NCBI RefSeq assembly: GCF_030269765.1
Contig: NZ_BSTX01000001.1
Location: forward strand, 496,001-560,000
Direction of reading: 5' to 3'
DNA from: Actinorhabdospora filicis
GTDB taxonomy: Bacteria; Actinomycetota; Actinomycetes; Mycobacteriales; Micromonosporaceae
DNA length: 64,000 bases
Notes under the pieces: model-generated
What the model was told of the DNA's origin: nothing
Seen by the model: the letters and a program-made list of their open reading frames with translations, nothing else
Databases searched by the model: none
Made by a program: the position numbers and the translations under genes
Shown: positions 1 through 9,264 of the stretch, piece after piece
Numbering within the stretch: the stretch's first letter is position 1
How the letters are laid out: each line of letters begins with the position of its first letter

Positions 1-196
1 CGCCGGCCGGGATGGCCTTGAGCCCGTACTCGGTCTCCTTGTGCCGGAAGGAGAAGATCGTCGGCCCGAAACCGATGAAGTAGCGGGTGACCTTCATCCC
101 GAACGCACGCGCGGACCACATGTGGCCCGCCTCGTGGAAGGCCACCGAGATGAGGATGCCCAGGGCGAACAGCACGACACCGAGCGCGAAGATCAT
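1..196 (-). CDS. rip1: Site-2 protease (M50, Rip1/RseP type), N-terminal part
   Basis: Membrane-embedded zinc metalloprotease that cuts anti-sigma factors and other membrane proteins within the bilayer. Only the first 65 residues lie in the window; the gene runs off the left edge. The first hydrophobic segment (residues 2-20) leads into the zinc-binding HEAGH motif (His21, Glu22, His25), and a GFGP motif follows at about residue 41, both typical of the family. The ATG at 196 lies 36 nt beyond the dxr stop on the same strand. dxr-rip1(-ispG) is the usual actinobacterial order, so they are probably cotranscribed. Identification is firm although the C-terminal half and its PDZ domain cannot be seen. 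Confidence 0.9.
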   Translation of the reverse strand, partial: MIFALGVVLFALGILISVAFHEAGHMWSARAFGMKVTRYFIGFGPTIFSFRHKETEYGLKAIPAG

Positions 197-232
197 CTGA
201 GTTGGAACTCCCCTTCGAAAGACGGTCGCCGA

Positions 233-1453
233 CTAGGCGCGTACGTGGTCGTGCACAAGCTCCGTTGCCCGCGCTCGCGCCCACTCCTCGGCCGCGTGCA
301 CCTGCTCGACGGTACCCGGTCGCCCGAAATCGGGCGCCTCGGCGAGGACCCGCTCCAGCGTGTCCACGATGCCCAGGAACGGGAGGCGGCCGGCGGCGAA
401 GGCGTCCACGAGTTCCTCGTTGGCCGCGTTGTACACCGCCGGGAGGCACCGGCCGGTCCGCCCGGCGTGCATGGCCAGCCGCACGGCCGGGAACGCGTCG
501 TCGTCCAGCGGCGCGAACTCCCAGGTGTGGGACGCCGTCCAGTCGACCGCGGGGGCGGCGTCGGCCACCCGGTCGGGCCAGCCGAGCGCGAGGGCGATCG
601 GGAGCCGCATGTCCGGCGGGCTCGCCTGCGCGATCGTCGACCCGTCGGTGAACTCGACCATGGAGTGGATGACGGACTGGGGATGCACCATCACCCGGAT
701 GTCGTCGTAGGGCACGCCGAACAGCTCGTGGGCCTCGATGACCTCAAGGGCCTTGTTCACCATCGTCGCGGTGTTGATGGTGACGACCGGGCCCATGTTC
801 CAGGTCGGGTGCGCCAGCGCCTGCGCGGGCGTGACCTCGGTCAGCTCCTCGCGCTTGCGCCCGCGGAAGGCCCCGCCGCTCGCGGTGAGGATGAGCCGCC
901 GGACCTCCTCGGCGCGCCCGCTGCGCAGGCACTGGGCCAGCGCGGAGTGCTCGGAGTCGACCGGCACGATCTGCCCCGGCGCGGCCAGCGAGCGCACCAG
1001 CTCGCCCCCGGCGACCAGGGACTCCTTGTTGGCCAGCGCGAGGACGCGGCCCGCCTTCAGCGCCGCCAGGGTCGGCCCGAGGCCGATGGACCCGGTCATC
1101 CCGTTCAGCACGAGGTCGCAGGGCAGAGCGGCCAGCTCCGTCATGGCGGTGGGCCCGGCGACGATGCGGGGGACGCGGAAGTCGCCCGAGGAGTAGCCGC
1201 GCTCCTTGGCCACCGCGTAGAAGGCGAGCTGGAGGTCCTGCGCGGCGCTGGCCTTGGCGACGCCGACGACCTCGGCGCCGAGCGCGAGGGCCTGCGCGGC
1301 GAGCTGGGCGGGGTTGCCGCCCCCGGCGCCGAGGGCGACGACGCGGAACCGCCCGGGGTTCCGTTCGATGACGTCGATGGCCTGCGTGCCGATGGACCCG
1401 GTCGAGCCGAGGATGACGATCTCGCGTGGACTCACCCGATCATTGTCGCGCAC
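233..1453 (-). CDS. dxr: 1-deoxy-D-xylulose 5-phosphate reductoisomerase
   Basis: Converts 1-deoxy-D-xylulose 5-phosphate to 2-C-methyl-D-erythritol 4-phosphate with NADPH, the committed step of the MEP isoprenoid pathway. The N-terminal NADPH loop GSTGSIGTQ, the [10 protein letters not shown] segment, the metal-binding VDSEHSA motif, [15 protein letters not shown] and [12 protein letters not shown] are all present and in order, so the enzyme looks complete (about 400 residues, the family norm). The GTG at 1453 is the longest start; a GTG at 1435 would begin right before the conserved [10 protein letters not shown] and is equally plausible, as neither has a strong Shine-Dalgarno. It follows purU by 60 nt and precedes rip1. 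Confidence 0.95.
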   Translation of the reverse strand: MRDNDRVSPREIVILGSTGSIGTQAIDVIERNPGRFRVVALGAGGGNPAQLAAQALALGAEVVGVAKASAAQDLQLAFYAVAKERGYSSGDFRVPRIVAGPTAMTELAALPCDLVLNGMTGSIGLGPTLAALKAGRVLALANKESLVAGGELVRSLAAPGQIVPVDSEHSALAQCLRSGRAEEVRRLILTASGGAFRGRKREELTEVTPAQALAHPTWNMGPVVTINTATMVNKALEVIEAHELFGVPYDDIRVMVHPQSVIHSMVEFTDGSTIAQASPPDMRLPIALALGWPDRVADAAPAVDWTASHTWEFAPLDDDAFPAVRLAMHAGRTGRCLPAVYNAANEELVDAFAAGRLPFLGIVDTLERVLAEAPDFGRPGTVEQVHAAEEWARARATELVHDHVRA

Positions 1454-1513
1454 GACACTGGGAGGTTCTTGAGCGGTCGCCGGGACGGGCGCGGCCCCGG
1501 CGATCGCGGCCGG

Positions 1514-2368
1514 CTAGCGGAAGACGACCGTCCGGCCGCCGTTCATGACGACGCGGTGTTCGAGGTGCCAGGTGAGGCCGCGGGCCAGCACGAGGGATTC
1601 GAGGTCGCGGCCGACGGCGACGAGTTCGGACGGGCTCATGGCGTGGTCGACGCGGGCGATCTCCTGCTCGATGATCGGTCCCTCGTCGAGGTCGGCGGTC
1701 ACGTAGTGGGTGGTGGCGCCGATGATCTTCACGCCGCGGTCGTAGGCCTGGTGGTAGGGCCTGGCGCCCTTGAAGCTGGGCAGGAAGGAGTGGTGGATGT
1801 TGATGATGCGTCCCGACAGCTTGGCGCAGAAGTCGTCGGAGAGGACCTGCATGTAGCGGGCGAGGACGACGACATCGGCGCGGTAGAACTCGACGAGTTC
1901 GAGGATCCGGCCCTCCTGCTCGGCCTTCGTCCCGGTGGTGACGGGCAGGTGGTGGAAGGGCACGCCCGCGGCGTCGGTGAGGACGCGCGCGTCGGGGTGG
2001 TTGGAGACGACCGCGGTCAGCTCGCCGGGGATGGCGCCGGTGCGGAAGCGGTACAGGAGGTCGTTGAGGCAGTGGTCCTGCTTGGACACCAGGACCAGCA
2101 CGCGCTGCCGGGCGGTGGTGTCGTGCAGTTCCCACTCCATGCCGAAGGCGGCGCCGACGGCGGCGAAGTCCACGCGCAGTCCCGCCACTGAGGTGTCGCA
2201 GGTGAACTGGACGCGCATGAAGAAGCGCCCGCTGCCGGGGTCGGAGAACTGGTTGGAGTGCTTGATGTTCCCGCCGCGCTCGGCGAGGAATCCGGCGACG
2301 GCGTGCACGATGCCGACGCGGTCGGGGCAGGACAGGATCAGGATGTACTCACCGCTCACCGTTGGCAT
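1514..2368 (-). CDS. purU: Formyltetrahydrofolate deformylase
   Basis: Hydrolyses 10-formyl-tetrahydrofolate to formate and tetrahydrofolate, balancing one-carbon pools and supplying formate to purine synthesis. The N-terminal ACT domain (residues about 5-80, beginning YILILSCPDRVGIVHAV) is followed by a formyl-transferase domain containing the SNHPD motif, the loop IINIHHSFLPSFKGA (catalytic Asn-His region) and GATTHYVTADLDEGPII with the catalytic Asp. The 284-residue length is normal. I chose the ATG at 2368, which starts MPTVSGEYI; an in-frame upstream start would include a hairpin region. A strong inverted repeat separates it from the MMPL gene, so it probably has its own promoter or reads through weakly. 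Confidence 0.95.
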   Translation of the reverse strand: MPTVSGEYILILSCPDRVGIVHAVAGFLAERGGNIKHSNQFSDPGSGRFFMRVQFTCDTSVAGLRVDFAAVGAAFGMEWELHDTTARQRVLVLVSKQDHCLNDLLYRFRTGAIPGELTAVVSNHPDARVLTDAAGVPFHHLPVTTGTKAEQEGRILELVEFYRADVVVLARYMQVLSDDFCAKLSGRIINIHHSFLPSFKGARPYHQAYDRGVKIIGATTHYVTADLDEGPIIEQEIARVDHAMSPSELVAVGRDLESLVLARGLTWHLEHRVVMNGGRTVVFR

Positions 2369-2373
2369 CGTAA

Positions 2374-2415
2374 ACGCCGGGTACCGGGCGGGGACCCCCA
2401 CCCGGTACCCGGCGT
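2374..2415 (-). terminator. Perfect inverted repeat after the MMPL gene
   Basis: Two 15-nt arms (2374-2388 and 2401-2415) are perfect reverse complements around a 12-nt loop and contain GCCGGGTACCGGG. The repeat starts 10 nt past the MMPL stop and ends 5 nt before the purU ATG, so it can end MMPL transcription or occlude purU initiation. No T-tract follows, as is common in actinomycetes. Confidence 0.7.
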
Positions 2416-2425
2416 CACATGCTGG

Positions 2426-4579
2426 TCACGGCACCTCGACGGGCTCGCGGGACGGCGCGGCGGGCTCGGCCTCGCTCACGCCGTAGCGGGCGTAGAGGCC
2501 GCGCAGGAACCGCGGCGACCACCAGTTCGCGCGGCCCAGGACGCGCATCGTGGCGGGGACGAGGAGGCCGCGCACGAGTGTCGCGTCGACGAGGATCGCC
2601 ACGATCATGCCGATGCCGATCATCTTGATGAACACGATCCCGCCGGAGGCGAATCCGGCGACGACGACGATGAGCAGGAGCGCGGCGGAGGTGATGATCC
2701 CGCCGGTGCGGCGCAGCCCGGTGACCACGGCGGTGGTGTTGTCCTTGCCGGCGTCCCATTCCTCGCGGACGCGCGACAGCAGGAACACCTCGTAGTCGGT
2801 GGACAGCCCGAACAGCAGGACCAGCATCAGCAGCAGGTTGGTGGGTTCGAGCCCGCTGAGGGGTGTGAAGCCGAGCAGGTCCGCCAGGTGCCCGTCCTGG
2901 AAGATCCACACGATCACCCCGAAGGACGCGCCGATCGACACCACGTTCATCAGGACGGCCTTGATCGGCAGCAGCACCGAGCCGAAGGCCAGGAACAGCA
3001 GGATGAGGGTGACCCCGGCGACGAGCAGCGCCATCCATGGCAGCCGGTCGGTGAGGCCGGTGAGCTGGTCCTCCAGGATCGCCGTCTGCCCGGTGACGTG
3101 CACCGACGGGCCGAGGTCGCGGATGTCGCGGACGATCGCCCGCGCGTCCCCGCTCTCGGGGTCGATGGCGAAGTGGACGCCCAGGAGGGCGGCCTTCCCG
3201 TCGGCGGGGACCTTGACGGACACCGCGTCGACGTTGGTCACGTCGTCGATGCGCTGCGCCATGGCCTGCACGGCCGCGGCGTCGCCCTCGACGAGGACGT
3301 CCAGCTTCGCCAGTCCGGCGCCGGGGAAGTCCTCGCGCATCTTCTCGGTGACGACGCGGCTCTCCGACCCGGGCGGCAGGACGCGCTCGTCGACGCCGCC
3401 GAAGTTGGCGTGCAGGAACGGGCTGGCGACCAGGGCCAGCAGCGCCAGGACGCCGATGATGAACAGCGCGGGACGCTTCATGACGCCCTGCCCGACGCGG
3501 CCCCAGAAGCGGCTCTCGCTGGGCCCGGTGGCCACGCGGCGGAACGGGATGCGCCAGGAGTCCACCTTCGGGCCCAGGACGCTCAGCAGCGCCGGGAGGA
3601 CCGTCAGGGAGCCCAGCATCGCGACCGCGACGGCGGAGATGCCGCCGTAGGCCATCGCCTTCAGGAAGGGCAGCGGGAACAGCAGCAGCCCCGCCAGCGA
3701 CAGCATGATGATGACGGCCGAGACCGTCACCGTCCGCCCGGCGGTGGCCATCGTGCGCGAGACGGCGGTCTCGCGGTCGTGGCCGGCGTGCAGCTCCTCG
3801 CGGAAGCGGTTGACCACGAACAGCGCGTAGTCGATGGCCAGACCCAGGCCGATGATGGTGATGATGTTGATCGCGAACACCGACACGTCGGTGACGTAGG
3901 TCAGCAGCCGCGTGACGGTGAACGCGCCGAGGATCGCCAGGACGCCCACCATCAGCGGCGTGAGCGCGGCGATGACGCTGCCGAAGATGACGACCAGGAG
4001 CAGCAGGAGGATCGGCATCGAGACCGTCTCGGCCTTGACGATGTCGTCCTGCGTCTGCGTGTTCACGTCGGAGAAGATCGCGGCGGGGCCGCCCAGCTCG
4101 GTGGTGAGGCCGGGCGCGTTCAGGAGGTCCCGCACGTCCTTGAACTGCTTGGACCGCGCGCCCTCGTCGTCACCGGCGAGCCGGATCAGCGCGTAGGTCG
4201 AGTGCCGGTCCTCCGCGATGAAGTTCTCCGCGACCTGCGGCGGCAGGCCCGGGGTGTAGAGCGACTTCACGTCGGCGATCTCGGTGCGCGAGGCGAGTCC
4301 CGCGAGCGTGGACTCCACCGCCCGCTTGAAGGCCTCGTCGTCCACGGTCTTGTCCGGGGACGAGTAGAGGGCGACCACGTCGGTGGCCTGGCGCCCGTAG
4401 GTGTCGGCGATGCGCTCGGCGGCCTGCGAGCTGGGGCTGTCGGGATCGTAGAACCCGCCGTCGGAGACGGCCCCGAAGACGCCGGTCCCCCACAGCGCCC
4501 CGATCACGGCGACGAGCACGCCGACGCCGAGCACGGCCCAGCGCGCCCGGGCGACCACCCGTCCCCACCATGCGAACAT
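2426..4579 (-). CDS. MMPL/RND-family transporter
   Basis: Twelve-helix RND-superfamily exporter of the MMPL type, probably moving a lipid or hydrophobic compound across the cytoplasmic membrane using proton motive force. The 717 residues show the internal duplication of the family: TM1 at about 14-34, a soluble loop to about 185, a cluster of five helices, then a second helix (FIIGVLALLALVASPFL), soluble loop and five more helices. The motifs GLAIDYALFVVNRFREEL and FGLSTDYEVFLLSRVREEW are the paired membrane Asp-Tyr motifs of MMPL proteins. It is divergent from a TetR regulator across a 175-nt region with tandem operator-like repeats. The substrate is unknown. Confidence 0.93.
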   Translation of the reverse strand: MFAWWGRVVARARWAVLGVGVLVAVIGALWGTGVFGAVSDGGFYDPDSPSSQAAERIADTYGRQATDVVALYSSPDKTVDDEAFKRAVESTLAGLASRTEIADVKSLYTPGLPPQVAENFIAEDRHSTYALIRLAGDDEGARSKQFKDVRDLLNAPGLTTELGGPAAIFSDVNTQTQDDIVKAETVSMPILLLLLVVIFGSVIAALTPLMVGVLAILGAFTVTRLLTYVTDVSVFAINIITIIGLGLAIDYALFVVNRFREELHAGHDRETAVSRTMATAGRTVTVSAVIIMLSLAGLLLFPLPFLKAMAYGGISAVAVAMLGSLTVLPALLSVLGPKVDSWRIPFRRVATGPSESRFWGRVGQGVMKRPALFIIGVLALLALVASPFLHANFGGVDERVLPPGSESRVVTEKMREDFPGAGLAKLDVLVEGDAAAVQAMAQRIDDVTNVDAVSVKVPADGKAALLGVHFAIDPESGDARAIVRDIRDLGPSVHVTGQTAILEDQLTGLTDRLPWMALLVAGVTLILLFLAFGSVLLPIKAVLMNVVSIGASFGVIVWIFQDGHLADLLGFTPLSGLEPTNLLLMLVLLFGLSTDYEVFLLSRVREEWDAGKDNTTAVVTGLRRTGGIITSAALLLIVVVAGFASGGIVFIKMIGIGMIVAILVDATLVRGLLVPATMRVLGRANWWSPRFLRGLYARYGVSEAEPAAPSREPVEVP

Positions 4580-4660
4580 TTTCGAACCGTCCTCCCGGGA
4601 CAGGGTCGCGCCGTCGCCAAGCCCACAGTTGATCGACTGGCGACGCGCGAGCCACTAAGC

Positions 4661-4696
4661 TTGAACAGCACTCACTAGCGTGAACACCGTTCACTA
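4661..4696. promoter_or_regulatory. Tandem TetR operator candidate
   Basis: Two near-identical 17-nt boxes, TTGAACAGCACTCACTA (4661-4677) and GTGAACACCGTTCACTA (4680-4696), repeat with a 19-nt period. The second contains a perfect palindrome, GTGAAC-ACC-GTTCAC. They lie in the divergent promoter region between the MMPL gene and the TetR gene, the expected place for an autoregulated operator. Confidence 0.75.
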
Positions 4697-4754
4697 TCAG
4701 CAATGCCGTTCGCGTTTGTCAACGCGCAAAGCGGGCGAATCGAGAAGGAGAAGC

Positions 4755-5621
4755 GTGGAGCCGGTCACACCCAAACCGCCCACCCGCCGTGAGCGCGTCC
4801 ACGCCGCGACACTCGCCGAGATCAAGGCCGTCGCGCGCCGCCAGCTCACCGCAGGCGGCCCCGACGCGATCTCACTGCGCGCCATCGCGCGCGAGATGGG
4901 CATGGGCGCGCCCGCGCTGTACCGGTACTTCCCGAGCCTCGACGCCCTGATGACGGCCCTCAACGTCGACCTCTACGACGAGCTCCGCGAGTACATGCAG
5001 GCCGCCTGCGACACCCACGCGCCCACCGACTACGTCGGCCGCCTGCTCACCGCGGCCCGCGCCTTCCGCACCTGGGCGGTCGGCCACCGCGCGGAGTTCA
5101 CCCTCATGTTCGCCAGCGTCTCCCCCGGCGCCGCCGACCACTCGCTCCCCCACGACGTCGAGCCCTTCGCCTCCCACCTGCGCTTCTCGACGGTCTTCGG
5201 GCGCCTCTTCCGCGCCCTGTACGTCCAGGACGACACCGAACGCGGCTTCCCCCTCCCCACCCCCCAGATCCCCCCGCTCTCCCCCGCCCTGCGCGACGAG
5301 CTGCTCACCTGCTCCCGCCACATCGGCGCCGACGTCCCGGTGGAGTTCGCGTTCCTGTTCCTGAGCTACTGGATCCGCCTCTACGGCCTGGTGGCCATGG
5401 AGGTCTACGGGCAGCTCCCGATCATCCACAGCTCCACCGAGCTCTTCGACGCGCTCCTGATCGAGATGGCCTCGCAGCTGACCGTCGACATCGGCTCGTG
5501 GCTGGGCCCCGACGGCGAGGGCGACGGCGGCGGCGCCGCGCGGACCGGCGCCGAGGACGCCGCGGGCTCCGAGAGCGCGGGTGACGCCGGCGGCGCCGCC
5601 GCGCCGCACGCCGCCCCGTAA
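4755..5621 (+). CDS. TetR/AcrR-family transcriptional regulator
   Basis: DNA-binding repressor likely controlling the divergent MMPL exporter and itself. The N-terminal helix-turn-helix (about residues 15-60) reads through ISLRAIAREMGMGAPALYRYF, classic for TetR. The C-terminal ligand domain resembles the TetR_C WHG-type seen in streptomycete regulators and ends in an Ala/Gly-rich tail of about 40 residues. I chose the GTG at 4755 because GAAGGAG lies 4 nt upstream; a longer frame to 4680 would run through the operator. The product is 288 residues. Ligand unknown. Confidence 0.92.
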   Translation: MEPVTPKPPTRRERVHAATLAEIKAVARRQLTAGGPDAISLRAIAREMGMGAPALYRYFPSLDALMTALNVDLYDELREYMQAACDTHAPTDYVGRLLTAARAFRTWAVGHRAEFTLMFASVSPGAADHSLPHDVEPFASHLRFSTVFGRLFRALYVQDDTERGFPLPTPQIPPLSPALRDELLTCSRHIGADVPVEFAFLFLSYWIRLYGLVAMEVYGQLPIIHSSTELFDALLIEMASQLTVDIGSWLGPDGEGDGGGAARTGAEDAAGSESAGDAGGAAAPHAAP

Positions 5622-6074
5622 CGCGCGGCGCGGAGCCGCCCCGTCCCACCCACGGCGCCCCGCAACGCACCGCGCCGCGCAGCCCCGCGACACGGCGCGG
5701 CCCCGCAGCCCCCTCCCCCCAAAAATGCCGCCCGCACCGGCGGCGCGGCGCCCGCGCCGAAGCACCCCGCACCCCGCGCCGTGTGCCGCCCCACCCCGCC
5801 CCGCACCCGCGCCGTACGGCGCCGCGCCAAGTCGCGGCGCCCACCCGCCGAGCCCGCTCCGTCGCCCGCCCGGAGCGGCCCCGTCCGCCCCGCACGGCGC
5901 GGCGCCGAGCCGCCTCGCGCCACCCGCTGCCCCGCCCCGTCCCACTCGCCACGGCCCGCGCCGTGCACCGGCCACGCCGCCCCGTACCAGCCACGACGCC
6001 GCCCCGCACGGCCCCGCACCGAGCCACGGCGCGGCACCGCCGCGCCGCGCACCGCCCCCGCGGCGCCGCGCCGT
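5622..6074. other. GC-rich gene-free island 1
   Basis: 453 nt between convergent genes (TetR and the OCD-family gene). It is dominated by reiterated CCGCGCC, GGCGCGGC and CCGCCCCG words. Open frames here encode only Ala/Pro/Arg-rich sequence with no domain, so I call no gene. Unlike most other islands I do not see the conserved GACCTGCGGAAAC core in it. Confidence 0.6.
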
Positions 6075-7025
6075 CTAAGCCAGGAAGTCGACCTCCGGGT
6101 ACCGCCCCGCCCCCAGCGCCGCGCGGTACACCGGCCACGCCAGCGCCAGGTCCTGCCACGGCAACCCCACCGGCGCGTAGACGGTCACGTCGATCGGCGT
6201 GACCCGCCCCGCGCGGTCGCCGCGCAGCACCTGCCCGATCGTCGCCGCCGCGGCGCCCGCCCCGAGCCCGGCGTTGCCGAGCGCGCCGGTCGCCACCGCC
6301 AGGCCGAGGTCGTCCACGAACGTCCGCCCCGCCGTGAGCGCGTCGGCGGTCAGCTCCGACTTGCCCGGCTCGTCGGCCCCGAGCGCCGTGACGTGCATGC
6401 CGGGCCGCAGGTCGTCGGCGTCGAGGAACGGCTCGCGCGACCACGTCGCGGTGATCACCACCGACGCCAGCGTCGCGGCCTTGGCGGGCGTGTCGGCGAC
6501 CTCCACGGGCACGCCGAGCAGCGTCTCGTGCTCCAGCGCGAACGCCATCGCGCGCGAGCGGTCCACGTCGCACACCGTCAGCCGCGTCAGCGTCCGCAAC
6601 CGGCTCAGCCCCTGCAGCACGACACGCGCCTGCGCGCCCGCCCCGATCACCGCCACGGAGCCCGCCCCCGGCGCGGCGAGGACGTCCGTAGCGAGCGCCG
6701 CGGCGAGTCCCGTGCGCCACGCGGTGACGGCGGCGGAGTCCAGCAGCGCCAGCAGCGCGCCGTCGGCGAGGTCGTGCAGGCACACGACGCCGCGCAGCGC
6801 CGGCGCGGCGGCGGGGAACTTCGCGTTGACCTTGACGGTGTACGCCGGGACGCCCGCGACGAGGCCCGGGAGCTGCGCCACGGCGGTCCCCGGCCCCGGC
6901 AGGTCGGTCCGTGCGCGCAGTGGCGGCACCGGCGACTCGGCGACGAAGCCCTCGCGCAGCGCGTGCAGCACCGCGCCGGGATCCAGCAGCGACGACACGG
7001 CCGAACGGTTCAGCAGTACGGTCAT
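6075..7025 (-). CDS. Ornithine cyclodeaminase/mu-crystallin family protein
   Basis: NAD(P)-dependent enzyme of the ornithine cyclodeaminase, alanine dehydrogenase and ketimine reductase family. The 316 residues show the family start (LLNRSAVSSLLDPGAVLHALREGF), the Arg/Lys substrate-binding region around YTVKVNAKFP, and a Rossmann dinucleotide motif VAVIGAGAQARVVLQGL followed by VCDVDRSRA. The C-terminal ALGADEPGKSEL is also typical. It stands alone between two gene-free or short regions, so neighbours do not reveal its substrate; amino-acid cyclodeaminase, alanine dehydrogenase or 2,3-diaminopropionate-related roles are all possible. Confidence 0.88.
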   Translation of the reverse strand: MTVLLNRSAVSSLLDPGAVLHALREGFVAESPVPPLRARTDLPGPGTAVAQLPGLVAGVPAYTVKVNAKFPAAAPALRGVVCLHDLADGALLALLDSAAVTAWRTGLAAALATDVLAAPGAGSVAVIGAGAQARVVLQGLSRLRTLTRLTVCDVDRSRAMAFALEHETLLGVPVEVADTPAKAATLASVVITATWSREPFLDADDLRPGMHVTALGADEPGKSELTADALTAGRTFVDDLGLAVATGALGNAGLGAGAAAATIGQVLRGDRAGRVTPIDVTVYAPVGLPWQDLALAWPVYRAALGAGRYPEVDFLA

Positions 7026-7091
7026 GGCGCCACCCTCACCCGGGCCGCCGCGCCGCGCAACCGCCAGGGACGGCCTCGTGAATCCGGGAAC

Positions 7092-8642
7092 CTACTCGCC
7101 GCGCCGCTCGGCCCGGATGTCGTTGCCGACGCTGGTGATGCAGCGGCCGGTCGCCAGGTTCCACTTCCACCCGTGCATCTGGCACGTCAGGACACCGTCC
7201 TCGATCTTCCCGAAGCGGGTGAGGTCGGCCTTCAGGTGCGGGCAGCGCCGCTGCACCGTCCAGCCGTCGAGGGCGATGTCCTCGCCGCCCTCATCGCGCT
7301 CGCTGAACCAGCCCTCGGCGTAGTTGAGGCGCTCCTCGGAGAGGCACTTGAAGAACGTGTAGACGAACTCGTTGTACTGGCCGATCCGGCGCGCGGAGAA
7401 GCGGCAGGACAGGAACAGCGAGTTGACCCAGTCGATCTCGTCGATGTGCAGCAGGTGCTCGATGAGGCGACGCTCGGTCTTGAAGCGGTAGCGGACCTTC
7501 TCGCCCGCGTCGTGCCGGACCTCACCCGTCGGGAAGTCGAACACGATCCGCTCCACGACCTCCTCGGAGTCGGGCGCGGTGAGGTCGAAGCGGACCGGCC
7601 CGTTGATCCCGGCGGACATGATCTCCGCCTCGGCCATCAGCGGCTCGATCCGGGTCTTCAGCTCGGCCAGGAGGTCGATCTCCGGGTGCTCCCACGACTT
7701 CTTCGCGGCCTCGATGACCGGACGCTGCCGCTCGCGGTACTCGACGAGGTGCTGCTCCTTGTTCGCGAAGAACTCGCGGACGTCGGGCACCGGGTGCTCG
7801 GAGACGCAGGTGTCCTCCGTGACGGTCGACACCGTCCCGGGCAGCAGGATGACGCCGTTGTCGCGGCCGTTCTCGGCGAGGTAGTCGAGGTAGACCTGCT
7901 GGTCGGGGAAGATGTTCCCCTCGTCGCCGTGGATGTCGTTGAACTGCCACAGCGCGTCGTCGAGGAAGCACGGCGGTCCCGCGATCGGGAAGATCCAGCT
8001 CGCCTTCGCGTCGTCGATGTAGCGCAGCGAGCGGTCCATCTGCCGGTCGCGCTTCTGCTTGCCGAAGGCGCGCTTGGCGGCGTCCGGCAGCTCGTAGACC
8101 ATCGGGTACCAGATCGCGCCGGAGAACTGCAGCAGGTGCGCGTGGATGTGCCCGAGCTTGGTGAACTCGGACAGGTCGGTCGGACGGGCGTCGTTCTGGT
8201 TGAGCAGGCGCACGCCGTCGGCGTCCTCGATCCACAGCGACGAGTCGCCGATCGGGCCGTCCGTGGGCGAGGTGAGCGCCTGGATCATGACCTTCACGCC
8301 GCCGTCGAGCTCGGTGATCTCGCCGCTGACGGTGCGGATGAAGTTCCGGAAGCCCAGCTCGCGCAGCTCGTCCTCAAGCTCGGAGGTCGGGTACTCCGGC
8401 AGCAGCACCGTGGTCTTCTTCGAGATCTTCTCGCGAAGGTGCTGCTCGTCGAAGTGGTCGCGGTGCAGGTGCGAGACGTAGAGGTAGTCGCACTGGCCGA
8501 GCCGGTCCCAGTCGAGCCGCGAGTTGTCCGGGAACGGGAACCACGAGGCGAAGTAAGCCGGGTTCACCCAGGGGTCGGTGAGGATGCTCCCCGCCGCCGT
8601 CTCGATGAACATGCTCGCGTGTCCGGTACCGGTGATGCGCAC
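7092..8642 (-). CDS. Metallo-beta-lactamase fold plus Rieske protein, NamH-like
   Basis: 516-residue fusion of an N-terminal metallo-beta-lactamase-like domain and a C-terminal Rieske [2Fe-2S] domain. The metal motif HLHRDH is at residues 58-63. The Rieske ligands are C467-P-H469 and C487-x-x-H490 (CPHLKADL and CQMHGW). The arrangement and length resemble mycobacterial Rv3818/NamH, the UDP-N-acetylmuramic acid hydroxylase that makes N-glycolylmuramic acid, and CMP-sialic acid hydroxylases. That assignment is from memory of the family, not from alignment. If right, this organism could N-glycolylate its peptidoglycan. The start is a GTG with only a distant GAAGGGA upstream. It is convergently unpaired: the OCD gene follows on the same strand 66 nt downstream. 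Confidence 0.8.
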   Translation of the reverse strand: MRITGTGHASMFIETAAGSILTDPWVNPAYFASWFPFPDNSRLDWDRLGQCDYLYVSHLHRDHFDEQHLREKISKKTTVLLPEYPTSELEDELRELGFRNFIRTVSGEITELDGGVKVMIQALTSPTDGPIGDSSLWIEDADGVRLLNQNDARPTDLSEFTKLGHIHAHLLQFSGAIWYPMVYELPDAAKRAFGKQKRDRQMDRSLRYIDDAKASWIFPIAGPPCFLDDALWQFNDIHGDEGNIFPDQQVYLDYLAENGRDNGVILLPGTVSTVTEDTCVSEHPVPDVREFFANKEQHLVEYRERQRPVIEAAKKSWEHPEIDLLAELKTRIEPLMAEAEIMSAGINGPVRFDLTAPDSEEVVERIVFDFPTGEVRHDAGEKVRYRFKTERRLIEHLLHIDEIDWVNSLFLSCRFSARRIGQYNEFVYTFFKCLSEERLNYAEGWFSERDEGGEDIALDGWTVQRRCPHLKADLTRFGKIEDGVLTCQMHGWKWNLATGRCITSVGNDIRAERRGE

Positions 8643-8786
8643 GAGAGGTTCGGTCCCTTCGTAGATCTAAGGTCACTACCCGGGCAATGACGCTACACGG
8701 ACCACCCTCCGCGCCCTCCGGTGGTCATGGGAAACTGAGGGCTGAACCGCATCACGATCAACTACCTCGACGGAAGGTGTCGCGCA

Positions 8787-9011
8787 GTGGCAGGCGGCAA
8801 CGAACCGGTGACGTCACCGGACCAGCACAAGCCCACCAACCGGAAGCTCGCCTACACCGGTGGCATCATCTCCATCGTGGTCCTGCTGCTCTACACGATC
8901 GGCAACCACGAGGGACGCGTCGAGGACCTGTGGCTCGTGGGCAGCGCCCTCGTCATCGCCCTGATGATCGCCGGTGACTGGCTCCTTCGCAAGAACGGCC
9001 TGAAGGACTAG
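8787..9011 (+). CDS. DUF2631-like small membrane protein
   Basis: 74-residue protein with a hydrophilic N-terminus and two membrane segments (about residues 23-41 and 48-66: GGIISIVVLLLYTIG and LWLVGSALVIALMIAGDWLL), ending in a positively charged tail. It matches my memory of actinobacterial DUF2631 proteins, often found near dxr. Function is unknown. The GTG start at 8787 is preceded by GGAAGG at 8772-8777. It is divergent from the MBL-Rieske gene and is followed by a terminator-like hairpin. Confidence 0.8.
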   Translation: MAGGNEPVTSPDQHKPTNRKLAYTGGIISIVVLLLYTIGNHEGRVEDLWLVGSALVIALMIAGDWLLRKNGLKD

Positions 9012-9077
9012 CTCCCGGCAACACCAGGGCGCCGGCAGCGCCCGATCCGCCCAGCGGCGGACGAGCACCACATACCC

Positions 9078-9103
9078 GCCCCGCGCACCCTCCCGCGCGG
9101 GGC
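9078..9103 (+). terminator. Hairpin after the DUF2631 gene
   Basis: GCCCCGCGC (9078-9086) pairs perfectly with GCGCGGGGC (9095-9103) around an 8-nt loop, 66 nt past the stop codon and followed by GTCACTCTGTCC. Probable factor-independent terminator. Confidence 0.6.
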
Positions 9104-9264
9104 GTCACTCTGTCCGGAACCCGGAGCGACCACCGCGCCGCACAGCGCCGTCACCCTGCGGCGCGCGCCGAACCACGTGGCCCCGTCACCCCCACGGCGC
9201 CGCGCCGTCAACCCGCGCCGTCGCCCCGTCCCAATGCCCCGCGAGCCGCGCCGTCAACCCGCGC

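Noticed and set aside
41..2191. 716-codon plus-strand frame at the left end
   Set aside because: Antisense to rip1, dxr and purU, all firmly identified.
4680..4754. Longer TetR start upstream
   Set aside because: It would include the operator and lacks a ribosome site; the GTG at 4755 has GAAGGAG in place.
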